Source of the DNA: CBDCRK01 sp965220955
Lineage (GTDB): Bacteria; Desulfobacterota; Binatia; Bin18; CBDCRK01
Length of the DNA stretch: 64,000 nt
NCBI GenBank assembly: GCA_965220955.1
Contig: CBDCRK010000011.1
Span: 31,684 to 95,683 of the forward strand
Direction of reading: 5' to 3'
The position numbers were made by a program, and so were the translations under genes. This document shows, one piece after another, positions 14,765 to 23,231 of the stretch (position 1 is the first letter of the stretch; each line of letters opens with the position of its first letter). A model generated the notes under the pieces. The model did no database searches. It was not told the DNA's origin and saw only the letters and a program-made list of their open reading frames with translations.

Positions 14765-16693
14765 TTACTCTCGCGGCTGTGACCCCAGATAGAAGAAGAC
14801 TAGCGTGATCAGCACGGCAACAACGGTGAAGAAGGTGAGGAGATCATCGGGGAGGCCAAGCTTGAGCCGGGCAATGCCTATGCTGGCAAGCAGGGCAATG
14901 CCCACTCCCGTTAGCGCCTCGCCGGCAATGGCACCCGAGGCCAGGAGGACTCCGCGATGCAGGCGTGGTTCCCTTGCTTCCCGGCGGTTTCCTGTAGCTA
15001 AGATATAACCCAGGACCCCGCCCACTAAGATGGGCACGGACAGGCCAAAGGGCAGATACATGCCCACGGCAATTGGCATCAAGTAGGCACGAAAAGAAAT
15101 TTCTTGTGCCTCCAGAATCTTGTCTACAATCACCAGTACAACCCCAATGCCTGCACCTATGGCAACCATATCCCATGGTAGCTGGCCCTTACCAAAGAAT
15201 CCTTGGGCCAGGCTGGCAAAGAGCTGTGCCTGGGGAGCCGCAAGCTCTTTGCCGCCAATACCTCCGGGAGTATTGTTGTGTAACAGCTGCAGTACTGGTG
15301 CCATTATCAAGGACGCCACGGCCACACCAGCAATCTGCATGATTTGCTGCCGCCGCGGTGAGGCGCCTACCAGCTGACCCGTTTTGAGATCGTTACAAAT
15401 GTCCCCAGAAGTACAGGCGGTGCAGCAGACAATGGCCGCAACTCCCAGTGCTGAGAGCATGCCCGCCTTACCGGTGAAGCCAAAAATCAGCAGTAGGGCA
15501 CCAGTAAACAGCATAGCCGTGATAGTCATGCCCGAGACTGGGCTATTGGAGTTTCCTACCAATCCGACAATATAACTGGCCACCGCGGTGAAAAAGAATG
15601 CCATCACCAGCATGATTGCTGTGGCTGCTAGCGTCACCCCCAAATGTCCGGTGAGGATATAGTAGATGGCACCAACCAGTAGGGTGCAGAGTAAGGCAAG
15701 TAGAACAATCCAGGCGAAGGGAATGTCGGGGTCATCGACGGGCGCCGGTTGTGCCGGTTGTGCCGGTTGTGCCGGTTGTGCCGGTTGTGCCGGTTGTGAT
15801 TGTTGGGAGCGGCTTGCACTTGTAAACAATTCTTGCAGCGCCTGGACAAGTCCGTGCCGGACCTGGATAATGGCTGCAATCCCACCTACAACCATTGCGC
15901 CCACACCCATGTAACGCACCTGTTGGGACCAGATCTGGTAGGCACTCTCAACCGGATTGCTAAGTAATTCAGGATCGGCGCCCACAAGGGGAAGGGCGAT
16001 CAGCCAGCTAAGCGCTCCGCCAATAAAAACCAGCAGGGCCACGTTGAGCCGGACAATAAGCCCCACGCCCAGCAGAGCCACCGAAATCTCTCCCCCAAAG
16101 TAGAAGATGCGGTGTCCGAGTACAATCGCGCCCTCCAGTACTCCTTGCAAGACACCCAAGAAGCTAACAAGAAATTTGCAGGCCAGACCAAACATAGCTC
16201 CCCGGACTACCAAGGAGGCCTCTTGGGGACCGGTCTGAGATTTTTCTCCCGCCTCTAACACCGCCGCGCAGGCTACGCCCTCGGGAAACTTCAATTCTGG
16301 ATTTGGGGCCACCACAAAGACACGCCGCATGGGGATCATTAACAGGACTCCCAACAGGCCCCCGGTGAAGGCCACCAGTGTTGTTAGCAGCATATCAAAC
16401 TGCTGCCAGGCCCCGACTAGGACCAGGGCAGGCACGGTAAAAATGATCCCGGCTGCCAGTGATTCTCCCGCCGAGGCTGTCGTTTGCACCTGGTTAGCCT
16501 CCAGGATAGTGCCGCTATTAAAGACCCCCCGCAGAATTAGCATGGCCAGGACCGCTGCCGGAATCGAGGCGGATACCGTCATCCCCACTTTTAGGCCCAG
16601 GTAGACATTGGCAGCCCCCATGACTACTGATAGCATTAGCCCCAGCAGCACTGCCCGTACTGTTAGCTCTCGCGTTATCTTTTGCTCTTCCAT
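14765..16693 (-). CDS. OPT family oligopeptide transporter
   Basis: The 642-residue membrane protein opens MEEQKITRELTVRAVLLG and contains NVYLGLKVGMTVSASIPAA and EANQVQTTASAGESLAAG, hallmarks of the bacterial OPT family that imports oligopeptides or metal chelates across the inner membrane, driven by protons. More than twelve hydrophobic segments follow. A cytoplasmic loop is expanded by a (QPA) tandem repeat described separately. The frame is open much further upstream to 17347 but that part overlaps hsdR on the other strand and is not membrane-protein-like, so the ATG at 16693 is used. Confidence 0.9.
   Translation of the reverse strand: MEEQKITRELTVRAVLLGLMLSVVMGAANVYLGLKVGMTVSASIPAAVLAMLILRGVFNSGTILEANQVQTTASAGESLAAGIIFTVPALVLVGAWQQFDMLLTTLVAFTGGLLGVLLMIPMRRVFVVAPNPELKFPEGVACAAVLEAGEKSQTGPQEASLVVRGAMFGLACKFLVSFLGVLQGVLEGAIVLGHRIFYFGGEISVALLGVGLIVRLNVALLVFIGGALSWLIALPLVGADPELLSNPVESAYQIWSQQVRYMGVGAMVVGGIAAIIQVRHGLVQALQELFTSASRSQQSQPAQPAQPAQPAQPAQPAPVDDPDIPFAWIVLLALLCTLLVGAIYYILTGHLGVTLAATAIMLVMAFFFTAVASYIVGLVGNSNSPVSGMTITAMLFTGALLLIFGFTGKAGMLSALGVAAIVCCTACTSGDICNDLKTGQLVGASPRRQQIMQIAGVAVASLIMAPVLQLLHNNTPGGIGGKELAAPQAQLFASLAQGFFGKGQLPWDMVAIGAGIGVVLVIVDKILEAQEISFRAYLMPIAVGMYLPFGLSVPILVGGVLGYILATGNRREAREPRLHRGVLLASGAIAGEALTGVGIALLASIGIARLKLGLPDDLLTFFTVVAVLITLVFFYLGSQPRE
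15744..15797. repeat. 9-bp coding minisatellite, six units, in the OPT gene
   Basis: Six head-to-tail copies of GCCGGTTGT encode QPA repeated on the minus strand inside a loop of the OPT transporter. The unit length is a multiple of three, so copy-number change would alter loop length without a frameshift. Confidence 0.9.
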
Positions 16694-17039
16694 AGTGGTC
16701 TGCCATTGAGAGTTTTTACGAAAACCTTTTTTCTCCCCCTTACCCTTACCCTTATAATCTGTCCCCTCCCCCGCAAGAGGGCGGGAGAAGGCTGGGGTGA
16801 AGGTTCCAAAGCGCCTGACATTTATACACAACTCATGCTGGAGAGCTAGGGCTGCAGGGCGCATTGTATATTGAGCATCTGGCCGAATTGCAAGAAGCCC
16901 AAAACCAACACCAGGGGACGGATCAGGTGTTACGCACCCTGGTCGAGGGGACTGGGGGTTTTTGTTCCCAGCCGTTTCCTGGTAGATTGAGCAAGCGCAT
17001 ATTCTTTCTCTCACATCCGCCGCAAGGCGCTGAACCCAC
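16694..17039. other. Intergenic region upstream of hsdR with a palindromic repeat
   Basis: About 346 bases divide the divergent OPT and hsdR genes. Around 16760-16798 lies a GC-rich hairpin (CCCTCCCCCGC AAGA GGGCGGGAG followed by GGCTGGGGTGAAGG) related to the repeat at 13145. The rest shows no gene. Promoters of both genes should lie here; I cannot place boxes with confidence. Confidence 0.45.
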
Positions 17040-19556
17040 ATGAACGAAGCCACCGCCCGTATCAAGATCAACAAACTGCTCGAAGCGGCCGGATGGCGTT
17101 TCTTTGCCGAAGGAGACAAACCCGCCAACATCTGCCTTGAACCAAGCGTCACCATCAAGGCGTCCGATCTCGACGCATTTGGTGACGACTTCGATAAAAC
17201 CGCCACGGGCTTCATCGACTTTCTCCTTCTCGACGCCAAGGGATTGCCGCTCATCGTTCTGGAGGCCAAGTCGGAGGACAAGAGTCCTCTGGTCGGCAAA
17301 GAGCAGGCCCGCAAGTACGCCCGCTCGCTGAACTGCCGTTTTGTCATTCTCTCGAACGGTAATCTGCACTACTTCTGGGATCTGGAACGCGGCAATCCCT
17401 ACATCATCACCTCGTTCCCGACGCCCGACTCGGTGGACGGCTACCAAAAGATCACGCCCAACCCGCAGCGCCTGATCCATGAGCAGGTCGATGATGACTA
17501 TATTATTCTCACCCAGCGGCCCGGCTATGCGTCCGAGGCGGCGTGGAAGAACGAAGACGAACGCCCCGGCTTCATCCAAGCCAACAGGTTACGCTTTCTG
17601 CGTCCCTATCAACTCAAGGCCATTCATGCCCTGCAACGCGCGGTACAGGACGGCAGCGACCGCTTTCTCTTCGAAATGGCGACCGGCACGGGTAAGACAC
17701 TCACCGCAGCCGCCGTCATCAAGCTGTTCCTGCGCTCGGGTAATTCCAGCCGTGTGCTCTTCCTGGTTGACCGGCTGGAATTGGAAGATCAGGCCCACAA
17801 GGTTTTCAACACCCTGCTTTCGGCCGACTTCCAGACGGTCATCTATAAGGAGAGCCGCGACGACTGGCGACACGCCGAGATCGTTGTCAGTACCGTCCAA
17901 TCTCTGCTGTTCAACAACAAGTACCAGCGGCTTTTCTCGCCTACGGATTTCGACTTGGTAATCTCCGACGAGGCGCACCGTTCGATTGGCGGCAACGCCC
18001 GCGCGGTGTTCGACTATTTCGTTGGCTACAAGCTTGGCCTGACCGCAACGCCCCGCGATTACTTAAGGGGCTTCGACCATACCAACCGCACAACGGGGGA
18101 CCTGCGCGAGGCCGAGCGGCGGCTGCTGCTGGACACCTACCGCACCTTCGGCTGCGAGAGCGGACAGCCGACCTTTCGCTACTCACTGCTCGACGGCGTA
18201 AAGGACGGCTTTCTGATCAACCCAACCGTGGTGGACGCGCGTACGGAAGTAACCACCGAACTCCTGTCCGAAGAGGGCTTTGTTGTGTTGTTCACAGACG
18301 ACAGCGGCGAGGATAAGCAGGAAGCGTACAAGCAGCAGGAGTTCGAGAAACGCTTCTTTTCCGAAGCCACCAACCAACTGTTCTGCAAGACCTTTCTTGA
18401 GAATGTGCTACGCGACCCGATCAGCGGCGAGGTCGGCAAGTCCATCATCTTTGCCGTCAGCCAGAACCACGCGGCCAAGCTGGCCCAGACCCTCAATCAG
18501 ATGGCCGACCGTATGTTTCCCGGCAAATACCAATCCGACTTCGCCGTACAGGTCACCTCGCAGATACCCGATGCCCAGCAGTTCACCATTAACTTTGCCA
18601 ATAACAACCTGCTCGGCTCGGGCAACTTCCTGCCCGACTACAAGACCAGCAAGGCTCGCATCTGCGTGACGGTCGGCATGATGACGACCGGCTACGACTG
18701 CACCGATATCCTGAATCTCGGCATGCTCCGGCCCATCTTCTCACCCACCGATTTCGTCCAGATCAAAGGACGCGGTACCCGCAGGCACAACTTCCTCGAC
18801 CAACTTTTCGACAACAACCTCAAGGAGGCCGTTGCCAAGCCGTGGAAAACCGCCTTCAAACTCTTCGATTTCTTTGGCAACTGTGAGTACTTCGAGACCG
18901 AGTTCAACTACGACGAGGTCCTGAAGCTGCCCCGGCCTCGGGGTAAGGGTAGCGGCAACGGCCCTCAACTCTATGGAACCTACGAGCATTTGGGGCGCGA
19001 CATCCTTTCGATGGTCAAGGAAGAGACCATCGGCTACAAAGGAATGAAGATCGACCGAATGTTCTTTGAGAAGTTCGAGGATGCCGTACGGAAAGACCAA
19101 ATTATTGCCGAAGCCGTTATGGCTGGGCAGTGGGATCGGGTCATCGACTATGTCAACCGCGAAGTTTTCGACAAACCCGAGGAGTACTATACCCTCGCCA
19201 AGCTGCGCCAAGCCGCCGCCGTGGACCGCCGCCTGACCCTGCGCGAGATTCTGGAGAAGGTCTTCGACCTCATTCCCCGCTTCAAGTCTAAGGACGAGTT
19301 ACTGGAAGAAGAATTCGCCAAGTTTGTTGCCGACCACAAGCCCGAAGAGTTCGAGTCCATCCCAGCCCTCAAGACCTATTTCAAGGCTTACGCCACCGAC
19401 GGCTACACCCGCAACATCATCGATAAGCGGCAGTTCACCGACCTCGCAACGAATCCGGTCTTTTCCACCCGCGACTTCCGGGCTGTGCCAAAGAAATACC
19501 GCGCGCTTATTCCCGAGTATGTGAAAGACTATGTACCCCTCAACCAATTCGTCTGA
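17040..19556 (+). CDS. hsdR: Type I restriction endonuclease R subunit
   Basis: HsdR is the translocase-nuclease of type I restriction. The 838-residue product is the short EcoEI-like form. Near residue 59 an FIDFLLLDAKGLPLIVLEAK stretch gives the D..ExK nuclease site; the Walker A ATGTGKT lies near residue 213, VISDEAHRSIGG (DEAH box) near 309 and GLTATPRD just after. FVQIKGRGTRRHN is helicase motif VI, and the C-terminal 150 residues match the EcoEI_R_C domain that binds the methylase. All motifs look intact. It opens the R-M locus; a GxxExxY nuclease-like gene and hsdM follow on the same strand. Confidence 0.94.
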   Translation: MNEATARIKINKLLEAAGWRFFAEGDKPANICLEPSVTIKASDLDAFGDDFDKTATGFIDFLLLDAKGLPLIVLEAKSEDKSPLVGKEQARKYARSLNCRFVILSNGNLHYFWDLERGNPYIITSFPTPDSVDGYQKITPNPQRLIHEQVDDDYIILTQRPGYASEAAWKNEDERPGFIQANRLRFLRPYQLKAIHALQRAVQDGSDRFLFEMATGTGKTLTAAAVIKLFLRSGNSSRVLFLVDRLELEDQAHKVFNTLLSADFQTVIYKESRDDWRHAEIVVSTVQSLLFNNKYQRLFSPTDFDLVISDEAHRSIGGNARAVFDYFVGYKLGLTATPRDYLRGFDHTNRTTGDLREAERRLLLDTYRTFGCESGQPTFRYSLLDGVKDGFLINPTVVDARTEVTTELLSEEGFVVLFTDDSGEDKQEAYKQQEFEKRFFSEATNQLFCKTFLENVLRDPISGEVGKSIIFAVSQNHAAKLAQTLNQMADRMFPGKYQSDFAVQVTSQIPDAQQFTINFANNNLLGSGNFLPDYKTSKARICVTVGMMTTGYDCTDILNLGMLRPIFSPTDFVQIKGRGTRRHNFLDQLFDNNLKEAVAKPWKTAFKLFDFFGNCEYFETEFNYDEVLKLPRPRGKGSGNGPQLYGTYEHLGRDILSMVKEETIGYKGMKIDRMFFEKFEDAVRKDQIIAEAVMAGQWDRVIDYVNREVFDKPEEYYTLAKLRQAAAVDRRLTLREILEKVFDLIPRFKSKDELLEEEFAKFVADHKPEEFESIPALKTYFKAYATDGYTRNIIDKRQFTDLATNPVFSTRDFRAVPKKYRALIPEYVKDYVPLNQFV

Positions 19557-19587
19557 ACTGTGATTTGGGTGATTTAGTGATTAAGAG

Positions 19588-20016
19588 ATGATGAGGAAGG
19601 AGCAGAAGTATTCGGAATTGACCGGAAAGATCATCGGATGTGCCATGACGGTGCATTCTGCTCTGGGCAATGGTTTTCAGGAGGTGATGTATCAAAGAGC
19701 ATTGGCAATCGAAATGGCGGATCAAGGTATTGCCTTCAGCCGTGAACATGAAATGCCCATTTATTACAAAGAGCAACAAGTAGGTACGAGACGGGTGGAT
19801 TTTCTGGTAGACAATGTTGTCTGTGTGGAACTGAAGGCTGTTATCCACCTGGAAGACGTCCATCTGGCACAGGCCATCAATTATTTGGAGGCATACGATC
19901 TGGAGGTCGGGTTGCTCATCAATTTTGGCGCCAGAAGTCTTGAATTCAAAAGAGTGACCAACAAGAAGTTCAAGCAAAAGAATCAAGGCAATCCAAAAAT
20001 CACAGTATATGCTTGA
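19588..20016 (+). CDS. GxxExxY protein (PD-(D/E)XK superfamily)
   Basis: This 142-residue protein has ALGNGFQEVMYQRALAIEM, the GxxExxY motif that names the family, then VDFLVDNVVCVELKAV, the D and ExK of a PD-(D/E)XK nuclease core. The role of the family is not established. It lies 31 bases after hsdR, and its last codons (..KITVYA) overlap the hsdM copy start (ATGCTTGA), implying translational coupling inside the R-M operon. The last 23 bases of this gene are repeated before the second hsdM copy at 23.2 kb, so the duplication took its 3' end. Two adjacent ATGs (19588, 19591) are possible starts. Confidence 0.85.
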   Translation: MMRKEQKYSELTGKIIGCAMTVHSALGNGFQEVMYQRALAIEMADQGIAFSREHEMPIYYKEQQVGTRRVDFLVDNVVCVELKAVIHLEDVHLAQAINYLEAYDLEVGLLINFGARSLEFKRVTNKKFKQKNQGNPKITVYA

Positions 20017-21250
20017 CACCGCCACCAAACGCCGTATCGACACCGCCCGCGACATCCTTGTCGGCAAGGTGCCCGACCCCAAGAGCCAGGTCGAGCAGAT
20101 CACCATCGCCCTGATCTACAAGTTCATGGACGACATTGACGCCGAGGCCGAAGAGCTGGGCGGCGAGCGCGCGTTCTTTGCTGGCGAGTTTGCCCGCTTT
20201 GGCTGGGCCAAGCTGATGCGCTCCGGCCTGGGCGGACACGAAACCCTGAACCTGTACGCCGAGGCTATTACCAGGATGCCGGAGAATCCCGGCATTGCGC
20301 CGCTGTTCCGTGACATCTTCAACAACGCCTATCTGCCGTATCGCGACCCCGAAACCCTGCGCGCCTTTCTCAAGATCATTGACGAGTTCACCTACGATCA
20401 CTCCGAACGCCTAGGGAGACGCCTTCGAATATCTCCTTTCTGTCCTCGGCTCGCAGGGCGACGCCGGGCAGTTCCGCACCCCGCGGCACATCATCGACTT
20501 TATTGTGGAAGTCATTGACCCGAAAAAGGACAACAGCGTGCTTGACCCGGCCTGCGGCACGGCCGGCTTCCTCATCTCGTCCTACAAGCACATCCGCACG
20601 GCCAACACCGACGAGCACGGCCACAACACGCTCACGCCGGACGACCGGAGCCGCCTCGCCGCCAATTTCAAGGGTTACGATATCTCGCCCGACATGGTGC
20701 GCCTGTCGTTGGTGAACATGTATCTGCACGGTTTCGCCGCCCCGCACATCTACGAGTACGACACGCTCACCAGCGAGGACAAGTGGAACGAGTACGCCGG
20801 CGTCATTCTGGCCAACCCGCCGTTCATGTCGCCCAAAGGCGGCATCCGGCCTCACAACCGCTTCTCCGTGCAGTCCAAACGCAGCGAGGTGCTATTCGTG
20901 GACTACATGGCCGAGCACCTGACGCCCAACGGTCGCGCTGGCATCATCGTACCCGAGGGCATCATCTTTCAGAGCCAGACCGCTTACAAGCAACTGCGCA
21001 AGATGTTGGTGGAGGAGTATCTTGTTGCCGTGGTGTCGCTGCCCGCAGGAGTGTTCCAGCCCTACTCCGGCGTCAAGACCTCGGTTTTGATACTGGACAA
21101 GGCGCTAGCGAAGAAAACGGACTGCATCGCCTTTTTCAAGGTAGAGAACGACGGCTTCGACCTGGGCGCGCAACGCCGACCGATTGATAAGGACGACCTG
21201 CCGCAAGCCAGCGCCGAGATTGGTGAATACCTGCGCCGCCTGCGGGCAGG
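20009..21250 (+). pseudogene. hsdM: hsdM copy 1, frameshifted and truncated
   Basis: This is a near-copy of the N-terminal methylase part of the gene at 23232, starting with the same MLDTATKRRIDTARDILVGK. At about 20410-20420 it carries one extra base (CGCCTAGGGAGACG against CGCTTGGGAGACG), which shifts the frame and ends the first part; the second part resumes in the other frame with VIDPKKDNSVLDPACGTAG and keeps the NPPF motif. Near 21250 homology stops abruptly inside ..LRRLRAG and runs into a dispersed repeat, so the specificity half is lost. As it stands no active methylase is expected. It is a degraded duplicate or a donor for gene conversion. Confidence 0.9.
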
Positions 21251-21355
21251 ATCGGCGAATACCAGATTCGCCCCTACGCCCACTACGCATTGTTGTGATA
21301 GGAAAGCGCAACCTTTCTCAAATTCTGATGTCCACTCAAGTGCAAACCGCTATAG
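21250..21355. repeat. Dispersed repeat that truncates hsdM copy 1
   Basis: The first part (GGCGAATACCAGATTCGCCCCTAC) is one end of the GTAGGGGCG element. Bases 21295-21355 are then identical, by my reading, to 29339-29399 (61 bp beginning GTGATAGGAAAGCGCAACC and ending CAAACCGCTATAG). The junction with hsdM lies near 21250. About 260 bases beyond it, up to the higB start, hold no visible gene. Confidence 0.85.
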
Positions 21356-21584
21356 TCAGAATTTTGTGATTACATCGCTAGAGCCGTAACGGAGAGGCGA
21401 CCTCAACCGGTTACAGCCCTCCTGCCAACCCTTTGGCCTGTTTGACGTTCTCAGGCGCGGGGGAATCCGGGACAATGGTGATATGGCTACTCAAGTGCCT
21501 GAAAGAGTGTTGTTCAGCCAACATTCTGCTTGACCCATGATTACTGGAGGTGTATTCATCATTGATGTTTTAGAATCGTTATAC

Positions 21585-21613
21585 TTGACAACATTTTGGG
21601 AACAATTCATAGT
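21585..21613 (+). promoter_or_regulatory. Candidate higB promoter
   Basis: TTGACA (21585-21590) is followed 17 bases later by CATAGT (21608-21613), and TTATAC lies just before TTGACA. The -10 match is weak and would give a nearly leaderless higB message with no Shine-Dalgarno sequence before the ATG at 21619. Tentative. Confidence 0.3.
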
Positions 21614-21618
21614 TCGCT

Positions 21619-21912
21619 ATGCGGATCATCAGCAAGAAGAGGTTGCGGGAGTGTTGGGAGCGGCATGCGGACGCCGAGGAGCCGCTGCTTGCCTGGTATA
21701 GGGAGGTCGTGAAGGAGGAGTGGGAGACGCCGGTACAGATAAAGGAGAAATACCCGAATGCCCGCATTCTCGGTGACAGCCGGGTAGTCTTCAACATCAA
21801 GGGTAACCATTATCGGCTCGTGGCGAAAATCAACTATCCGGGACGCATTGTCTATGTCCGCTTTGTGGGAACACATGCCGAATATGACCTCGTGAATGTT
21901 CTGGAGGTGTAA
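21619..21912 (+). CDS. higB: HigB-family toxin (mRNA interferase)
   Basis: The 97-residue protein MRIISKKRLRECWERHADA.. with EPLLAWYREVVKEEW, DSRVVFNIKGNHYRLVAKI and RFVGTHAEYDLVNV is a textbook HigB/RelE-type ribosome-dependent mRNA interferase; the RIVYVRFVGTHAEYD block holds the conserved C-terminal His and Tyr. One base separates its stop from the antitoxin start, with GGAGG inside its last codons acting as the antitoxin ribosome-binding site. This toxin-first order is normal for HigBA. The module sits between the broken and intact hsdM copies. Confidence 0.92.
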   Translation: MRIISKKRLRECWERHADAEEPLLAWYREVVKEEWETPVQIKEKYPNARILGDSRVVFNIKGNHYRLVAKINYPGRIVYVRFVGTHAEYDLVNVLEV

Positions 21913-21913
21913 G

Positions 21914-23141
21914 ATGGCCACTGGAAAGATCAAGCCGGTCCGGACCAAGCAGGATTATGAGGACGCGCTGGCTCGGATCGACGCATTAATGGATGCGACG
22001 CCCGGCAGCCCGGAGTTCGATGAGCTCGACATCCTCGTCGATCTGGTTGAACTCTATGAGAGCAAGCACGAGCCGATGGGCTATCCGAGTCCGCTCGCCG
22101 CGATCGAGTTCCGCATGGAGCAGGGCAATTTGCGACCGCGTGACCTTATCCCCTTCATCGGGAGCCGGGCAAAGGTGTCCGAGGTGCTCTCCGGCAAGCG
22201 TGCCCTCACCATGCCGATGGCACGGGCGCTCCATAAGCATCTGGGTATTCCGGCGGATGTATTGCTGCGCGATCCGGATGTAGACCTGGACGATTCGCTT
22301 GCCGACATCAATTGGAGTCGGTTTCCTGTCAAGGACATGGCGAAGCTGAGCTGGATTCGAGATGGTCTCAACCTGGCGGAGCACGCCGAGGCGATTATGC
22401 GCGATTTGATTGACCGGGCGGGGGGGGCCGGATGTCGCCTGTGCTGCCCTCTACCGGAAGAACGATCATATGCGTGCAAACGCCAAGGTGGACGCTTATG
22501 CCCTTAAGGCGTGGTGCTGGCAGGTTCTAGCGACGGGGAACGAGAACTCGCCAAAGACAGAGTACATACCTGGCACCGTGATGCCGCACTTTCTCAGGGA
22601 GGTTGCGCAGTTGAGTTCGTTCGAAGACGGTCCGCGACTGGCCAGGGAGGTGCTGGCAAAACATGGCATCGCGCTAGTGAGCGTGCCGCATCTGCCGAGG
22701 ACCTACCTCGACGGAGCGGCGCTCCGGCTCAGGGATGGGCGGCCAGTGGTCGGGTTGACCCTGCGCTACGACCGGATCGACAATTTCTGGTTCTGCCTGT
22801 TGCACGAACTGGCACACGTGGGTCGCCACCTGGACAACAACCAGGGCAATGCCTTTGTCGATGACCAGACGTTACGTGGGGTGGAAGGCAGGCGGGAAGA
22901 CCCGAGAGAGGTGCAGGCCGACGAATGGGCGACCGAGGCCCTCGTTCCTAGGGCGGCTTGGGAAGCGAGCGCGGCACGGGAGCGTCCGACACCCATGGCG
23001 GTCATGAATCTGGCCCATGCACTGCAGGTCCATCCGGCGATCATCGCCGGCAAGATTCGATATGAGCACCAGAACTATCGGCTGCTGTCGCAGTTTGTGG
23101 GCACCGGCGAGGTCCGGCGGCAGCTTGGCATAATGGTGTGA
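21914..23141 (+). pseudogene. HigA-ImmA/IrrE antitoxin, split by a poly-G frameshift
   Basis: The first frame encodes a HigA-like HTH antitoxin (DLIPFIGSRAKVSEVLSGKR, then MARALHKHLGIPADVLL). The second encodes an ImmA/IrrE zinc metallopeptidase with HELAH (LLHELAHVGRH) and the third ligand region QADEWATEAL. Families where both are one ~400-residue protein are known as HigB partners. The two halves join perfectly at ..DLIDRAGG/PDVACAALYRK if the eight-G run at 22420-22427 is read as seven. So the gene is off by one G: phase-variable, recently broken or a sequencing slip. The HTH half alone could still repress. Confidence 0.85.
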
Positions 23142-23174
23142 GGTTGAGGTAAACGTGTCGATTACAGGCTCCGG

Positions 23175-23226
23175 TTAATCCTACAAATCCCAAAAATCAC
23201 TTAATCCTACAAATCCCAAAAATCAC
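23175..23226. repeat. Two tandem 26-bp repeats before hsdM copy 2
   Basis: TTAATCCTACAAATCCCAAAAATCAC occurs twice without a gap (23175-23200 and 23201-23226). Its last part, CCAAAAATCACAGTATATGC, equals the end of the GxxExxY gene at 19996-20016, so this is the left border of the duplicated block plus a local slippage duplication. Confidence 0.9.
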
Positions 23227-23231
23227 AGTAT

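Noticed and set aside
16694..17347. N-terminal extension of the OPT transporter
   Set aside because: The extra 200 residues overlap hsdR, are not membrane-like and cross a repeat; the ATG at 16693 gives the normal start.
20009..21389. Second functional M subunit
   Set aside because: A +1 base near 20410 and truncation near 21250 remove any intact protein.
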